From Hymenobacter chitinivorans DSM 11115 (lineage in GTDB: Bacteria > Bacteroidota > Bacteroidia > Cytophagales > Hymenobacteraceae): 64,000 nucleotides of DNA. The stretch is from contig NZ_PGFA01000004.1 in NCBI RefSeq assembly GCF_002797555.1, forward strand, positions 558,001-622,000, in the 5' to 3' direction. Under the pieces are notes generated by a model. That model saw only the letters and a list, made by a program, of their open reading frames with translations. It did not search any database and was not told where the DNA came from. Position numbers and translations under genes: made by a program. How positions within the stretch are numbered: the first letter of the stretch is position 1; each line of letters begins with the position of its first letter. Shown piece after piece: positions 50,391 through 59,400 of this stretch.

Positions 50391-50843
50391 GTGTTGCCTG
50401 ATTTTGCCAAATACGCCTCCGTTTTCCTGCTGAGCATGGTCAAGTTCTTCGGCGGCCCGCTGGCGGGCGTGTCGTTGGGCCTCAACTTCTTCCAGACCCT
50501 GGGCCTGACCGTGGCCGGCATGATGACTACCGTGGTGGTCGTGTCGGGGGTGGGGCGCATGTGGGCCCTGCACCAGCGGCAGCGCCGTGAAACCAAGGGT
50601 AAGCCCCTGTTCAGCAAGCGCAGCCGCCGCATCGTGGGCATCTTCCGCCGCTTCGGCATGCCCGGCATTGCCTTCCTGACCCCGGTTCTGTTTAGCCCCA
50701 TCGGCGGCACCGTCATTGCCACCCAGCTGCACGTGCCGCGCTGGCGCATCATGGTGCACATGCTCTGGAGCGCCGTGTTCTGGGGTTCTATCATGACTAT
50801 CCTGGTGGTGCGCTTCAGTCACCTGCCGTTTTTTCAGCACTAG
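50391..50843 (+). CDS. Small multi-spanning membrane protein
   Basis: A 150-residue membrane protein with four hydrophobic segments (about 10-32, 36-56, 86-112 and 118-142) and a central basic loop (RQRRETKGKPLFSKRSRRIV). The motifs FFGGPLAGVSLGLNFF and FGMPGIAFLTPVLFSPIGGT resemble the putative small multidrug exporter family (Sm_multidrug_ex), but only weakly. The start is GTG 50391 or TTG 50394, with no ATG available. It is followed by a strong terminator. Confidence 0.65.
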   Translation: MLPDFAKYASVFLLSMVKFFGGPLAGVSLGLNFFQTLGLTVAGMMTTVVVVSGVGRMWALHQRQRRETKGKPLFSKRSRRIVGIFRRFGMPGIAFLTPVLFSPIGGTVIATQLHVPRWRIMVHMLWSAVFWGSIMTILVVRFSHLPFFQH

Positions 50844-50864
50844 TACTGGTGCACTCCAAACATC

Positions 50865-50899
50865 AAAGCCCTTGCCGTAGCCGCGGCAAGGGCTTTTTG
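50865..50899 (+). terminator. Terminator of the small membrane protein gene
   Basis: AAAGCCCTTGCCG pairs with CGGCAAGGGCTTTTT around TAGCCG, 22 nt after the stop codon at 50843. Confidence 0.92.
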
Positions 50900-51059
50900 C
50901 TGGTCTGGGGTACCAAAATACCTACTTGTGGGTATTGTCGCGGCTTAGTCAGGGTTATAGCTTTGCTGTCCGTTTACACTGAAACCAGTCGGTTTTGCCT
51001 GTTGCAGGTAGGTAGCGAGCTTTTCTATCTCTTCTTTTTTCACACCTATTATCGGCCTT

Positions 51060-52418
51060 ATGCCCACTTCTACCCAAAAGTTCTTTTTAAGTGTCCTCGG
51101 TCTGCTGTCCGTGGCTGCCACTAATGCCCAAGCCCAGACGGCGGCTGCCAAAAACAGCAGCCAGCTCATGACCCTGCTCACCCAAAAGCACCCGATTACC
51201 GCCCGCCCCGGCACGGCCGCTCGTGGCATCAATGCCACCGTGGTGCGCCCGGGCCAGCAAGTAGGCTATTACTGGGAAACCACTACCAACAGCTGGCTGG
51301 TCAGTGGCAAGGAAGTCAATACCTACAACTCCCAGGGCCTGCTGACCCAGCAGGTCGACCAGGATTCGGCGACGGCCGTTAACTACGGCCGCACCTTGTA
51401 CAGCTATGACGCCCAGGGCAAGGAAACCAGCTACACTCGCCAGAACTGGACCAATAATGCCTGGGTTAATGCTTACCGCAGCCTGACTACCCGCGATTCG
51501 CACGGCAACGAGACGTTATATGAATCGCAAGACTGGAACGGCAGCGCCTGGGTAACTACATATGGTACCCAGTTGGTGTATACCTACAACGGCTCGGGGG
51601 CCATAACGCAAGAAATCCGTAAGGAGCTGGAAAACGGGGTGTACGTGAATACCGACCGGATTTCGTACACCTACACCAATGGGCAGCTGAGCGCCCTGCT
51701 CTACGAAGAATGGAATAACACGGCTTGGCAGAACGACGGCCGTATTCTGGACATCGTGTGGTATGACTATGCCAACAACCGACCAGCTTCGTACCGGGAG
51801 CAGACCTTCATCGGTAACAGCTTCGTAGACGAAAGCCGCTACACGATATCCTGGAGTGCTAATGGTAGCAACGTAGAAACCAGAGAGGTATACAATATCA
51901 ACGCCTGGTTTAACTACCGCCGTTACACAGAAACCAAGGATAGCCAAGGCAATGACCAACTCTACACCACGGAGAGCTGGACTAACAATGCTTGGAAGCA
52001 AATCGAGGGCTACCGTTACATCAACGTTTACAATTCCAACAACAACCTGATTCGCCAGGTGGAGCAGGACTTCGATGAGGTGGCGCTGCAGTACGTGAAT
52101 TACAACAAAAGTACCTACTCCAACTTCCAGACCATCACGCTGGCGGCTCGCAATGCGGCCCTGGAAGCTCAGAGCGCCTTGTACCCCAACCCTGCCAACG
52201 GCGTAGTAACGCTGGAAGTAGCCGGCCTCTCGAAAACCGAAAGTGCTACCGGCGAGGTTCGCAATGCCCTGGGCCAGTTGGTGCAGAACTTTACCGTTCG
52301 GCCCCAGGCCGGCAAGCTCAGCACCCAGCTCGACCTGACTGGCCTGAAGTCGGGCGTGTATACCGTGCGCCTGCAAACGGCCGAGGGTGCCGTCGTGAAG
52401 CGCGTTGTGCGCAACTAA
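51060..52418 (+). CDS. Secreted T9SS cargo protein with repeat domain
   Basis: A 452-residue exported protein: signal peptide (about 1-26, ending NAQA-Q), then about seven degenerate repeats of 40-45 residues (residues about 60-345), each with a pattern such as YNSQGLLTQQVDQDS or WNNTAWQNDGR followed by Y-x-Y and a turn, reminiscent of YD/RHS-like beta repeats. The last 80 residues (from about 373, SALYPNPANGVVTLEVAGLS, then GVYTVRLQTAEGAVVKRVVR) are a type A sorting domain for the type IX secretion system, so the protein is exported to the cell surface or medium. Function unknown; probably an adhesin-like or structural protein. Confidence 0.88.
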   Translation: MPTSTQKFFLSVLGLLSVAATNAQAQTAAAKNSSQLMTLLTQKHPITARPGTAARGINATVVRPGQQVGYYWETTTNSWLVSGKEVNTYNSQGLLTQQVDQDSATAVNYGRTLYSYDAQGKETSYTRQNWTNNAWVNAYRSLTTRDSHGNETLYESQDWNGSAWVTTYGTQLVYTYNGSGAITQEIRKELENGVYVNTDRISYTYTNGQLSALLYEEWNNTAWQNDGRILDIVWYDYANNRPASYREQTFIGNSFVDESRYTISWSANGSNVETREVYNINAWFNYRRYTETKDSQGNDQLYTTESWTNNAWKQIEGYRYINVYNSNNNLIRQVEQDFDEVALQYVNYNKSTYSNFQTITLAARNAALEAQSALYPNPANGVVTLEVAGLSKTESATGEVRNALGQLVQNFTVRPQAGKLSTQLDLTGLKSGVYTVRLQTAEGAVVKRVVRN

Positions 52419-52446
52419 GCTGTTTTTTTACCCACCTACTGCAACT

Positions 52447-52482
52447 AAAAAGGCCCCGACCAATACTGGTCGGGGCCTTTTG
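52447..52482. terminator. Bidirectional terminator
   Basis: AAAAGGCCCCGACCA and its near-perfect complement (TGGTCGGGGCCTTTT) around ATAC, between two convergent genes, so it can end both. Confidence 0.9.
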
Positions 52483-52513
52483 TATTTCGGGGTACCGGGT
52501 TGCCAGGCCAGCT

Positions 52514-53929
52514 TTAGCGGCTGCGGCGGGCGTTGCGCAGCTTAGCCGCACCCTTAGCCGCCGGCGACTGGCTCCGACCCGGAGAAGCCCGCTTTTTCTT
52601 GCCTTTCTGGCTGCGGTTAGGGCCCTCCACGTAGGGCAGGCCGGTGCGCTTGTCGATGCTCTTCTGCAGGGGCGCCACCTTGTCGTGAAACGCGCCCTGG
52701 TATTCGGGGTCCAGCTTCTTGCGCCGGTCGTCAATTTCGCGGGCCATGCTCTGCTTCTCGTCAAACATGGTCGGCATCACCTTCACGTCCTCGGGCAGGG
52801 GCAGTTCGGGAATGGGCTGGTTGATGAGCTCCTCGATGCGGCCAATGTGGTGCATTTCGGCCTCGTTGGCGAAGGTGATGGCCGCGCCCGTGTGCTGAGC
52901 CCGGCCCGTGCGCCCGATGCGGTGCACATAGTCGTCGTACACCAGCGGCACGTCGAAGTTGATAACGTGGCTCACCTGGGGCACGTCGATGCCGCGGGCG
53001 GCCACGTCGGTAGCCACCAGGAAGCGCAGCTCCCCGTTGCGGAAGGCCTCCATAGCGTTGATGCGCACGTTCTGGCCCTTGTTACCATGAATGGCCCGCA
53101 CCTCACCGTCCACCTTGCGGCCCAAAAAGTGCGACACGTTTTCGGCGTGCTCCTTGGTGCGGCAAAAAATCATGACCCGGTTAAAGGTTTCCTTGTCCTT
53201 GAACAGGTAGCCCAGCAGGTTAATTTTGGTCAGCAGGTTGGGCACCCGATACAGGGTCTGGGCCACGTTCTGGGCCGACGTGGCGGCCGGCGTCACCTCC
53301 ACCCGCATCGGAAATTCCAGAAACTCCTCGCTCAGCTTGACCACCCGCTCGGGCATCGTGGCCGAGAACAGCGCGTTCTGGCGCTTGCGCGGAATCACCT
53401 CCAAAATGGCCCGGATCTGGGGCATGAAGCCCATATCCATCATCTTGTCGGCTTCGTCCATGACCAGAGTTTTCAATTCCTTGAACACCAGGGCGCCCTT
53501 CAGGTAGAGCTCCATCAGGCGGCCGGGCGTGGCAATGAGGATATCGACGCCCGCGGCCAGGGTTTCAATCTGGGTTTTGGGTCCCAGGCCGCCGTAGATG
53601 GCCAAAATCCGCAGATCGGTGTACACGGCCAGCTTCTTGAGGTGGGTTTCAATCTGCATGGCCAGCTCCCGGGTGGGCGCCAGAATCAGGCCCCGCGGGT
53701 GCGTGCCCTGGGCGTATTTTACCTTCATTAGCAGGGGCAGGCCGAAGGCGGCCGTCTTGCCGGTGCCGGTCTGGGCAATGCCGAGCACGTCGTGACCGGC
53801 CAGCAGCAGCGGAATAGTTTGCTCCTGCACGGGTGTGGGCTGCTCAAAACCGGCTTCCGCCACGGCGTTGAGAAGCTGTTTGTTGAGCTTGAAATCGGCA
53901 AAAGTGAGCGGCTGCGGCGTATCAGACAT
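52514..53929 (-). CDS. DEAD-box RNA helicase
   Basis: A 471-residue RhlE/CsdA-type helicase. Motifs in order: FADFKLNKQLLNAVAEAGFE and PTPVQEQTIPLLL (Q motif), AQTGTGKT (I), APTREL (Ia), ATPGRL (Ib), VMDEADKMMDMGF (II), ALFSATMP (III), MIFCRTKEHAE (IV), ATDVAARGIDVP (V) and HRIGRTGRA (VI). A basic C-terminal tail (about 430-471, KGKKKRASPGRSQSP) probably binds RNA. It remodels ribosome assembly or mRNA structures. The frame is open 45 residues upstream, but the ATG at 53929 gives the normal start MSDTPQPLTF. Confidence 0.95.
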   Translation of the reverse strand: MSDTPQPLTFADFKLNKQLLNAVAEAGFEQPTPVQEQTIPLLLAGHDVLGIAQTGTGKTAAFGLPLLMKVKYAQGTHPRGLILAPTRELAMQIETHLKKLAVYTDLRILAIYGGLGPKTQIETLAAGVDILIATPGRLMELYLKGALVFKELKTLVMDEADKMMDMGFMPQIRAILEVIPRKRQNALFSATMPERVVKLSEEFLEFPMRVEVTPAATSAQNVAQTLYRVPNLLTKINLLGYLFKDKETFNRVMIFCRTKEHAENVSHFLGRKVDGEVRAIHGNKGQNVRINAMEAFRNGELRFLVATDVAARGIDVPQVSHVINFDVPLVYDDYVHRIGRTGRAQHTGAAITFANEAEMHHIGRIEELINQPIPELPLPEDVKVMPTMFDEKQSMAREIDDRRKKLDPEYQGAFHDKVAPLQKSIDKRTGLPYVEGPNRSQKGKKKRASPGRSQSPAAKGAAKLRNARRSR

Positions 53930-54045
53930 GGCAAAAATTCCTAATGGGAGGGCAAAGGTACGGGGAATATAGCCAGCAAACGGCCTGGAACTCATTATAT
54001 AACTGCTTGGCTGGCAGGAGGGCCACAAAAAAACGCGGAAAATTA

Positions 54046-54076
54046 TTTGCAAATAGCCCCGCAACCTTTACTTTTG
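54046..54076 (+). promoter_or_regulatory. Promoter of tRNA-His
   Basis: TTTG at 54046-54049, a 19-nt gap and TACTTTTG at 54069-54076 fit the Bacteroidota -33/-7 consensus exactly. The tRNA begins 19 nt downstream. Confidence 0.75.
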
Positions 54077-54094
54077 TGCCTACAATACCAACCT

Positions 54095-54169
<75 letters not shown>

Positions 54170-54177
54170 CACACGGA

Positions 54178-54211
54178 AGTCCCCGGAGAGAAATTTCCGG
54201 GGACTTTTTTT
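54178..54211 (+). terminator. Terminator of tRNA-His
   Basis: AGTCCCCGG pairs with CCGGGGACT around a 9-10-nt loop, followed by T7, 9 nt after the tRNA. Confidence 0.92.
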
Positions 54212-54272
54212 GTTATTTGTACCGTTGTACCCCCGGCGGCATGCCGCTGAAACCCCACTTATTCCCCTGACT

Positions 54273-55208
54273 ATGAGTTTGGTCGTAATCGGTTCCGTAG
54301 CGTTCGACGCCCTGGAAACGCCCTTTGGCAAAACCGACAAAATCATTGGTGGCGCCGCCACCTACATCAGCCTGTCGGCTTCGTATTCGCTGAAGCCCGT
54401 GAAGCTGGTTGCCGTTGTCGGCGACGATTTTCCGCAGTCCGACATCCTGCTGCTGCAGGAGCACGGCGTCGATACCGAAGGCCTGCAGATCAAGGAAGGG
54501 GAGAAGTCCTTCTTCTGGTCGGGCAAGTACTCAACCGACCTCAACTCGCGCGAAACGCTGACCACCGAGCTCAACGTGCTGGCCGATTTCGACCCCATCA
54601 TCCCCGATTCCTACCAGGACTGCAAATACCTGATGCTGGGCAACCTGGCCCCGGCTGTGCAGCGCCTCGTGATTCAGCGCCTCGTGAACCGGCCCAAGCT
54701 GATTGTGATGGATACGATGAACTTCTGGATGGACGTGGCCCTGGAGGATCTGATGGCGACCATCGAAATGGTGGACGTGCTGAGCATCAACGACGAGGAA
54801 GCCCGGCAACTCAGCGGGGAATATTCGCTGGTGAAGGCGGCCAAGAAAATCATGGGCTTCGGGCCCAAGTTCCTCATCATCAAAAAAGGGGAACACGGCG
54901 CCTTGCTGTTCCACAAAAACAAGATTTTCTACGCCCCGGCCCTGCCCCTGGAAGAAGTTTTCGACCCGACCGGCGCCGGCGACACCTTCGCGGGCGGCTT
55001 CATCGGCTACCTGGCTGCCACCGACGACATCAGCTTCGACAACATGAAGCGGGCCGTGATTCACGGCTCGGCCATGGCCTCGTTCTGCGTGGAGAAGTTC
55101 GGCACCGAGCGGCTGCTGAACCTGACCAAAGAGCAGCTGGAAGCCCGTGAGAAGCAGTTTGCCGACCTCGTGGAAGTTATTCCCGCTACTTCGGCCCAGC
55201 CCGCCTAA
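54273..55208 (+). CDS. PfkB-family carbohydrate/nucleoside kinase
   Basis: A 311-residue ribokinase-fold kinase. It begins MSLVVIGSVAFDALETPFGK, followed by IIGGAATYISLSASY (substrate-side PfkB motif 1 region) and, near the C-terminus, the signature DPTGAGDTFAGGFIGYLAAT with the anion-hole GAGD and catalytic Asp, plus FLIIKKGEHGALLFH. Substrate cannot be told from sequence; similar Bacteroidota genes are annotated simply as sugar kinases. Cytoplasmic. I start at ATG 54273; the longer frame would overlap the tRNA-His terminator. Confidence 0.9.
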   Translation: MSLVVIGSVAFDALETPFGKTDKIIGGAATYISLSASYSLKPVKLVAVVGDDFPQSDILLLQEHGVDTEGLQIKEGEKSFFWSGKYSTDLNSRETLTTELNVLADFDPIIPDSYQDCKYLMLGNLAPAVQRLVIQRLVNRPKLIVMDTMNFWMDVALEDLMATIEMVDVLSINDEEARQLSGEYSLVKAAKKIMGFGPKFLIIKKGEHGALLFHKNKIFYAPALPLEEVFDPTGAGDTFAGGFIGYLAATDDISFDNMKRAVIHGSAMASFCVEKFGTERLLNLTKEQLEAREKQFADLVEVIPATSAQPA

Positions 55209-55233
55209 GCGGCGTCTGAGGCCCCCCGAATTG

Positions 55234-55275
55234 AAAAAGCCTGCTGGCCCATTTTGCGGTCGGCAGGCTTTTTTA
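55234..55275 (+). terminator. Terminator of the PfkB kinase gene
   Basis: AAAAAGCCTGC and GCAGGCTTTTTT enclose an 18-nt loop, 26 nt after the stop codon at 55208. Confidence 0.85.
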
Positions 55276-55351
55276 TGCTCGTCATTGCACAACTATTTGG
55301 GCGCGGTCAGGGTACAAGAGAAGGAATTTTCTCACCTAAGCTTTTACTGCC

Positions 55352-55648
55352 ATGACTAAGCATCAAGATAAAGCGCCTACCAATTCCGAGAAGTCGAAAA
55401 AGCAGATGGGCACGCCCAATGGCCCGCAATCCGCAGAAAACGGGTCGGAGTCGCCCATTCCCAGCTCCCGCATCCATTCCAATAGTGGCGGCACCCAAAT
55501 GCAGGACGTGAATCAGAACGGTCTGAACGACGCCGGCAACCCCACCAAGAACAATACGCCCGGTGGCGGCAACAGCGAAGAGCAGCGCGTTTCGCAGGCC
55601 AACAAGCCCCGGCATAACCCCAACGCCACGCAATTCGACGCCAAGTAA
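55352..55648 (+). CDS. Small disordered hydrophilic protein (98 aa)
   Basis: A 98-residue protein rich in Asn, Ser, Gly, Pro and Lys, without hydrophobic core, signal peptide or cysteine. It starts MTKHQDKAPTNSEKSKKQMG and ends NATQFDAK. Composition suggests an intrinsically disordered, possibly stress-related (LEA-like or hydrophilin) protein, but no family was recognised. It has its own terminator downstream. The stretch between 55276 and 55351 is intergenic and unremarkable. Confidence 0.65.
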   Translation: MTKHQDKAPTNSEKSKKQMGTPNGPQSAENGSESPIPSSRIHSNSGGTQMQDVNQNGLNDAGNPTKNNTPGGGNSEEQRVSQANKPRHNPNATQFDAK

Positions 55649-55670
55649 CGTTGGCGGCAAGAATGCCCGT

Positions 55671-55707
55671 AACGGGCCCGGTCGACACTTCGGCCGGGCC
55701 CGTTTTT
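55671..55707 (+). terminator. Terminator, possibly bidirectional
   Basis: AACGGGCCCGG and CCGGGCCCGTTTTT with an inner loop, 23 nt after the stop at 55648 and just before the stop of the convergent lipoprotein gene. Confidence 0.88.
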
Positions 55708-55714
55708 ATTGCGC

Positions 55715-56539
55715 CTAGCGGATGGCGGCCGGCAACTGGAGCGTCACGTAGCGCGCGGGCAGGTCGGCGCCGGCTTCAGTGGGGCCAAACTCCTGCTGCA
55801 CGATGATGCTGCCGTCGGGGCGCCAGCGGGCCTCGGTTGGGCCCCAGTTGATGAGTTCCCGCTGCCAGACGAGCTTGGGGCCTTTGGCACCAACCTGCAG
55901 CAGTTGCAGGCCGTTAGGGTCGAAGGCAGCGGCCAAATCGGCGTTGCTAGCCAGAATGTAGCGGCCGTCGGGGGAGGCAACGGGCCGGCCCCAGATGTCA
56001 GTGCGCTGCCCGGTCCGCTGATCGATGAGTACCACGCTGTGCCCTTCCCACAATCCCACGCTGACCACCCACTGGTGCGCGCCCGGCAATTGGCCCCAGT
56101 AGGAGTACTGCACGGCATTTTCACTGTCGGTCGTGTCGTTGCGCAGCACTACCGTCCGGCCGTTGGTGGCCTTCAGTGCCAGGTCTAGTCCAGCCCGTTG
56201 TACTCGGCCGCCGGTTTGGGCCAACGGGGAAGCTTCCACCGAATCGGGCCACAGGGGCAGGGCGGCGGGACGGGTTTGCTGCCAGATGGCCTTATCCGCT
56301 GGCTGTACGGCTATGACCAAGCCGCTGTGCGTACGCAGCGTGTCGTGGCCCGTCGCTTTCACGACATCGGCGGAAGACTGCGCCACGGACGGCGGGGCAG
56401 GTGCGGGTACTGCCGTCGTTGGCGCCGGTTCGGCGGCGGGTGAGGTAGGGGCAGTACTGGAAGTGGCGGGCTGGTCTTGGCTACAGCTGCCAAGCAGCAG
56501 CGCCATTGCCCAGAAAACGGAACGAAGGGGGAGATTCAT
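55715..56539 (-). CDS. Lipoprotein, paralog of the next gene
   Basis: A 274-residue lipoprotein: signal with lipobox LLLGSC (cysteine near 20), an Ala/Pro/Thr-rich linker (about 22-55) and a beta-rich C-terminal domain. Its second half (QWVVSVGLWEGHSVVLIDQR, TDIWGRPVASPDGRYILASN, then LINWGPTEARWRPDGSIIVQ) is alignable with the gene at 56580: both share a Gln-Trp-(Leu/Val)-(Ile/Val)-Ser-Val start, DQRTGxRT, SPDGR/APDGR and a WG...W terminal half. The pair looks like a tandem duplication; beta-propeller-like strands are suggested by the PDGR repeats. Function unknown. Confidence 0.75.
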   Translation of the reverse strand: MNLPLRSVFWAMALLLGSCSQDQPATSSTAPTSPAAEPAPTTAVPAPAPPSVAQSSADVVKATGHDTLRTHSGLVIAVQPADKAIWQQTRPAALPLWPDSVEASPLAQTGGRVQRAGLDLALKATNGRTVVLRNDTTDSENAVQYSYWGQLPGAHQWVVSVGLWEGHSVVLIDQRTGQRTDIWGRPVASPDGRYILASNADLAAAFDPNGLQLLQVGAKGPKLVWQRELINWGPTEARWRPDGSIIVQQEFGPTEAGADLPARYVTLQLPAAIR

Positions 56540-56579
56540 GCGCAAGTATAGGAATTCGGCCATAGAAGCGGCCGGGCTC

Positions 56580-57398
56580 TTACGGCACTACCTGCATGCG
56601 CACCACCCGGGTGTCCACGTCGCCGTTGTCGAAAAAATCCTGCTCAAAGAGGATAGTTTTGTTGTCGAGCCAGCGCGGCCCGGTCACGCCCCACTCGGTT
56701 TGCCGTTCCCAGAGCTTTTCCAGCCTCGGGCCGTCTACGTGCCATACCTGCAGGCCACTAGGCTCGTAGCGGGCCAGCACGTCGGAGTTGCCGCACACGA
56801 AATGCCGGCCGTCGGGGGCCACGGCCGGCGGGCTCCACACCCGGGTACGGCGGCCGGTGCGCTGGTCCACGAGCAGAAAGTAGCCGCCCTCGTAGAGGTG
56901 GACCGAAATCAGCCACTGTTTGATTTCGGGCAGGCTGCCCACGTATTCGTAGCTGATGTTTTTCTCGTAGTCCTCGGCCGGGTTGTTGACCAGGCGCAGA
57001 GGCTGTTTCAGGCCACTAGGGCGCAGAACCAGGGCGCCACCCACGCGCTTTACCGTGGGGCCGGCCGTGCGCAGGCGCTGCCGCTCTTCGGCTTCCAGGT
57101 CAATTTCCTGCTCTTCCTGCTCGGTTTTGGGCTCGGGCGGCAGCCAGGTTTTGTGGGGCAGCTTCTCGTACACGTTGCGGGAGCCCTGATGAATGCTCAG
57201 CACCCGGCCCGGCAGCTGCACCAGCGTATCGAGGTGCTCCAGGCGGTAGATGCGGGGCGGGGTGGGCCGGGGCACGGGCACGGCCGGCGTAGCCGTCGGC
57301 ACGCTGGGCTGCATCCGTTCGGCCGGACCACGAAAAGAACAGCTCCACAGCAAAAAATGCGGAGAAATCAACAAAAGCAGGGCACGAAGCCGAAACAT
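56580..57398 (-). CDS. Lipoprotein, paralog of the preceding gene
   Basis: A 272-residue lipoprotein: signal MFRLRALLLLISPHFLLWSC with cysteine at 20, a Pro/Arg/Thr-rich linker (about 24-50) and a beta-rich domain with QWLISVHLYEGGYFLLVDQR, TRVWSPPAVAPDGRHFVCGN and a C-terminal DNKTILFEQDFFDNGDVDTR. A Glu-rich segment (PPEPKTEQEEQEIDLEAEER) near 85-105 distinguishes it from its neighbour. Only 40 nt lie between the two genes (transcription order 56580 gene first), so they may form an operon and may act in the same complex. No family was recognised. Confidence 0.75.
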   Translation of the reverse strand: MFRLRALLLLISPHFLLWSCSFRGPAERMQPSVPTATPAVPVPRPTPPRIYRLEHLDTLVQLPGRVLSIHQGSRNVYEKLPHKTWLPPEPKTEQEEQEIDLEAEERQRLRTAGPTVKRVGGALVLRPSGLKQPLRLVNNPAEDYEKNISYEYVGSLPEIKQWLISVHLYEGGYFLLVDQRTGRRTRVWSPPAVAPDGRHFVCGNSDVLARYEPSGLQVWHVDGPRLEKLWERQTEWGVTGPRWLDNKTILFEQDFFDNGDVDTRVVRMQVVP

Positions 57399-57423
57399 GG
57401 ACTTGGGGGTAAAAACGCGCCGC

Positions 57424-59157
57424 TTAAAAATCTTGTTTGAGCCACTGCCGGAAGCTGGCCTGTTGCTCGGCCGTAGCCTGGGGCAGCTTTTCCACCGTGT
57501 ACTTGGCCCAAAACTGCTGCCCAGGGTTGCCCGTCAGCGTCACGGTCAGCAGCCGGTTTTGCCGAAACACGCTGATTTCGTAGCTGGCCGCGTGGTCGTT
57601 GAGCAGGCTTTGCAGGTTCATATCCACCCGCCGCCCGTTCACGGCCACGATTTCGTCGTCCACGGTTAGGGCCGCGGCGGCCGGGGAGTCGGGCAGGATG
57701 TCGGTTACCTCGGTCCGCTCGTTCTTGACCACTGCCCGGAACCCAAATACGCCCTCGGCCACCGACACGCTCGGTTCGGCGTGCAAAGTGCAGCCCACGA
57801 AGCTCAGAGCTTTGTCGAGGGGTTCTTCCAGCGGGGCCGTGCCGTAGATGAACTTGTCGAAGTAGGTCTTCATGTCGCGCCCGGCCACTTCCGTCACAAT
57901 GCGGAGGTAGTCGTCCTCGGTATAACCAATTCCGGTGAGGCCAAATTCCTGGTAGAGGCGGCGCATCACGTCGTCGAGGCTGCGCTGGTGGTTGCTCAGG
58001 CGGCGCAGCGTGAGGTCGAGCAGCAAGGCCGCCAAGGCGCCCTTGTGGTACACCGACACCTTCCGGTCGGGCACGCCGGGCTTATAGCCATCCAGCCACA
58101 AATCCATGGAAGCGTCGGCCAACGAGAGGTTGTGGCGGCCGTAGTCGTCGTAGTGCTTGCGCAGCACGATGTTGAGCTCGGCAAAGTACTGCTCGGCGGT
58201 GCGCACGTGGCTGCGGGCCAGCAGGTATTCGCCGTAGTAAGTCGTGATGCCCTCGGCAATAAAGCAGGTGCGGAAATAGTTTTCCCGGGTGAAGTCGTAC
58301 GGCTGCATTTCAGCCGGCCGGATGCTCTTGATGTTCCAGGTGTGAAACAGCTCGTGGCAGCTCACGCCCAGCAACTCCTTGTACAGCCCTTCGGTCATCA
58401 GTAGCTCGGCGGGGCCCAGCACAATTACCGTCGAGTTCATGTGCTCCACGCCGTGGTAGTGCTTGTAGGGCAGAATCTGGTTCAGGAAGTGGTAATCCTG
58501 CACTGGGAAGCCGCCGAACAACGCCAGCTGCTCTTCCGAAAACGCCGCAAAGTCCTGCAGCAGCCGGGGCCAGTCGGGCGCGCACTCGCCCTGCACCCAG
58601 ATGGAAAAGGGAATGCCCTGCACGGCGTAGGTGTGCTGCACCAGCGTGGGGCTGGCAATCAGCGGAGCGTCTACCAGCTCGTCAAAGGTGCGGGCCTGCA
58701 GCGTATTGGGGCCACTCTGGGGCAGGCCGCAGGCAATCTGCCAGCCGGTAGGCAGTTCCAGCTGCAGCTGGCAGGTTTCGGCCTGCCGTCCTTCCACGTA
58801 CATGAAGCACTGCACCCCGTTGAGGTAGAGCTGGGATTCGTCGAGCCAGGAGCCGCCCGCGTCCATCTGGTGGGCGTAGAAGTTGTAGCGCACCCGCACC
58901 GTGCGGCCCGCGGCACCCGTTACCTGCCACCGGTCTTTGGTGAGCTTGCGCGTGGGCAGAGCCTCGCTAGTCGCGGCGTCTTCCACCACCACGCGCTGCA
59001 CTTTCTGGGCAAAGTTCTGAAGCTCGTACCGGCCCGGCCGCCACGCCGGCAGTTGCAGTTCCAGAGCCTCGGCGGCCGTGGCGGCCACTTCGAAGGTCAT
59101 CTGGACCTGCAGGTAAAAGGTAAGCGGATTGGCAAACGAAACGTAGTAGTGAATCAT
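57424..59157 (-). CDS. M61-family metallopeptidase with PDZ domain
   Basis: A 577-residue peptidase of the M61 (glycyl aminopeptidase) family. The N-terminal beta-sandwich domain starts MIHYYVSFANPLTFYLQVQM; the catalytic zinc site is HELFHTW (His268, Glu269, His272) with the third ligand Glu in CFIAEGITTYYGEYL; a PDZ domain near the C-terminus (about 480-560) includes VTDILPDSPAAAALTVDDEI. No signal peptide is seen, so the site of action is unclear. The longer frame would add 97 residues across the promoter of rpmH, so I start at ATG 59157. Confidence 0.9.
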   Translation of the reverse strand: MIHYYVSFANPLTFYLQVQMTFEVAATAAEALELQLPAWRPGRYELQNFAQKVQRVVVEDAATSEALPTRKLTKDRWQVTGAAGRTVRVRYNFYAHQMDAGGSWLDESQLYLNGVQCFMYVEGRQAETCQLQLELPTGWQIACGLPQSGPNTLQARTFDELVDAPLIASPTLVQHTYAVQGIPFSIWVQGECAPDWPRLLQDFAAFSEEQLALFGGFPVQDYHFLNQILPYKHYHGVEHMNSTVIVLGPAELLMTEGLYKELLGVSCHELFHTWNIKSIRPAEMQPYDFTRENYFRTCFIAEGITTYYGEYLLARSHVRTAEQYFAELNIVLRKHYDDYGRHNLSLADASMDLWLDGYKPGVPDRKVSVYHKGALAALLLDLTLRRLSNHQRSLDDVMRRLYQEFGLTGIGYTEDDYLRIVTEVAGRDMKTYFDKFIYGTAPLEEPLDKALSFVGCTLHAEPSVSVAEGVFGFRAVVKNERTEVTDILPDSPAAAALTVDDEIVAVNGRRVDMNLQSLLNDHAASYEISVFRQNRLLTVTLTGNPGQQFWAKYTVEKLPQATAEQQASFRQWLKQDF

Positions 59158-59334
59158 AGAACGCGGGACGGGGAGAGGCCGGGAACGTGGGTGCAAAGCT
59201 ACGGGTAAGCGCGCGGGAACCGCTATGCCGTGGCATATCTGTTTTACGCAGGAAAACCCAGCAGGTAGATGCGTATCTTTGGGGCCGGCGACCCGACATT
59301 TTCGCGGGTTAATTCGAAAAAGCTGGCCGAAGCA

Positions 59335-59365
59335 TTGCCTTTTCCAAATCAAGGTCTTACCTTTG
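59335..59365 (+). promoter_or_regulatory. Promoter of the rpmH-rnpA transcript
   Basis: TTG at 59335 and TACCTTTG at 59358-59365, 20 nt apart, fit the Bacteroidota -33/-7 pattern. The rpmH start follows 35 nt downstream. Confidence 0.7.
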
Positions 59366-59400
59366 CCGGCCTTACCTGTCACTGAGTCTCTTACAATATC

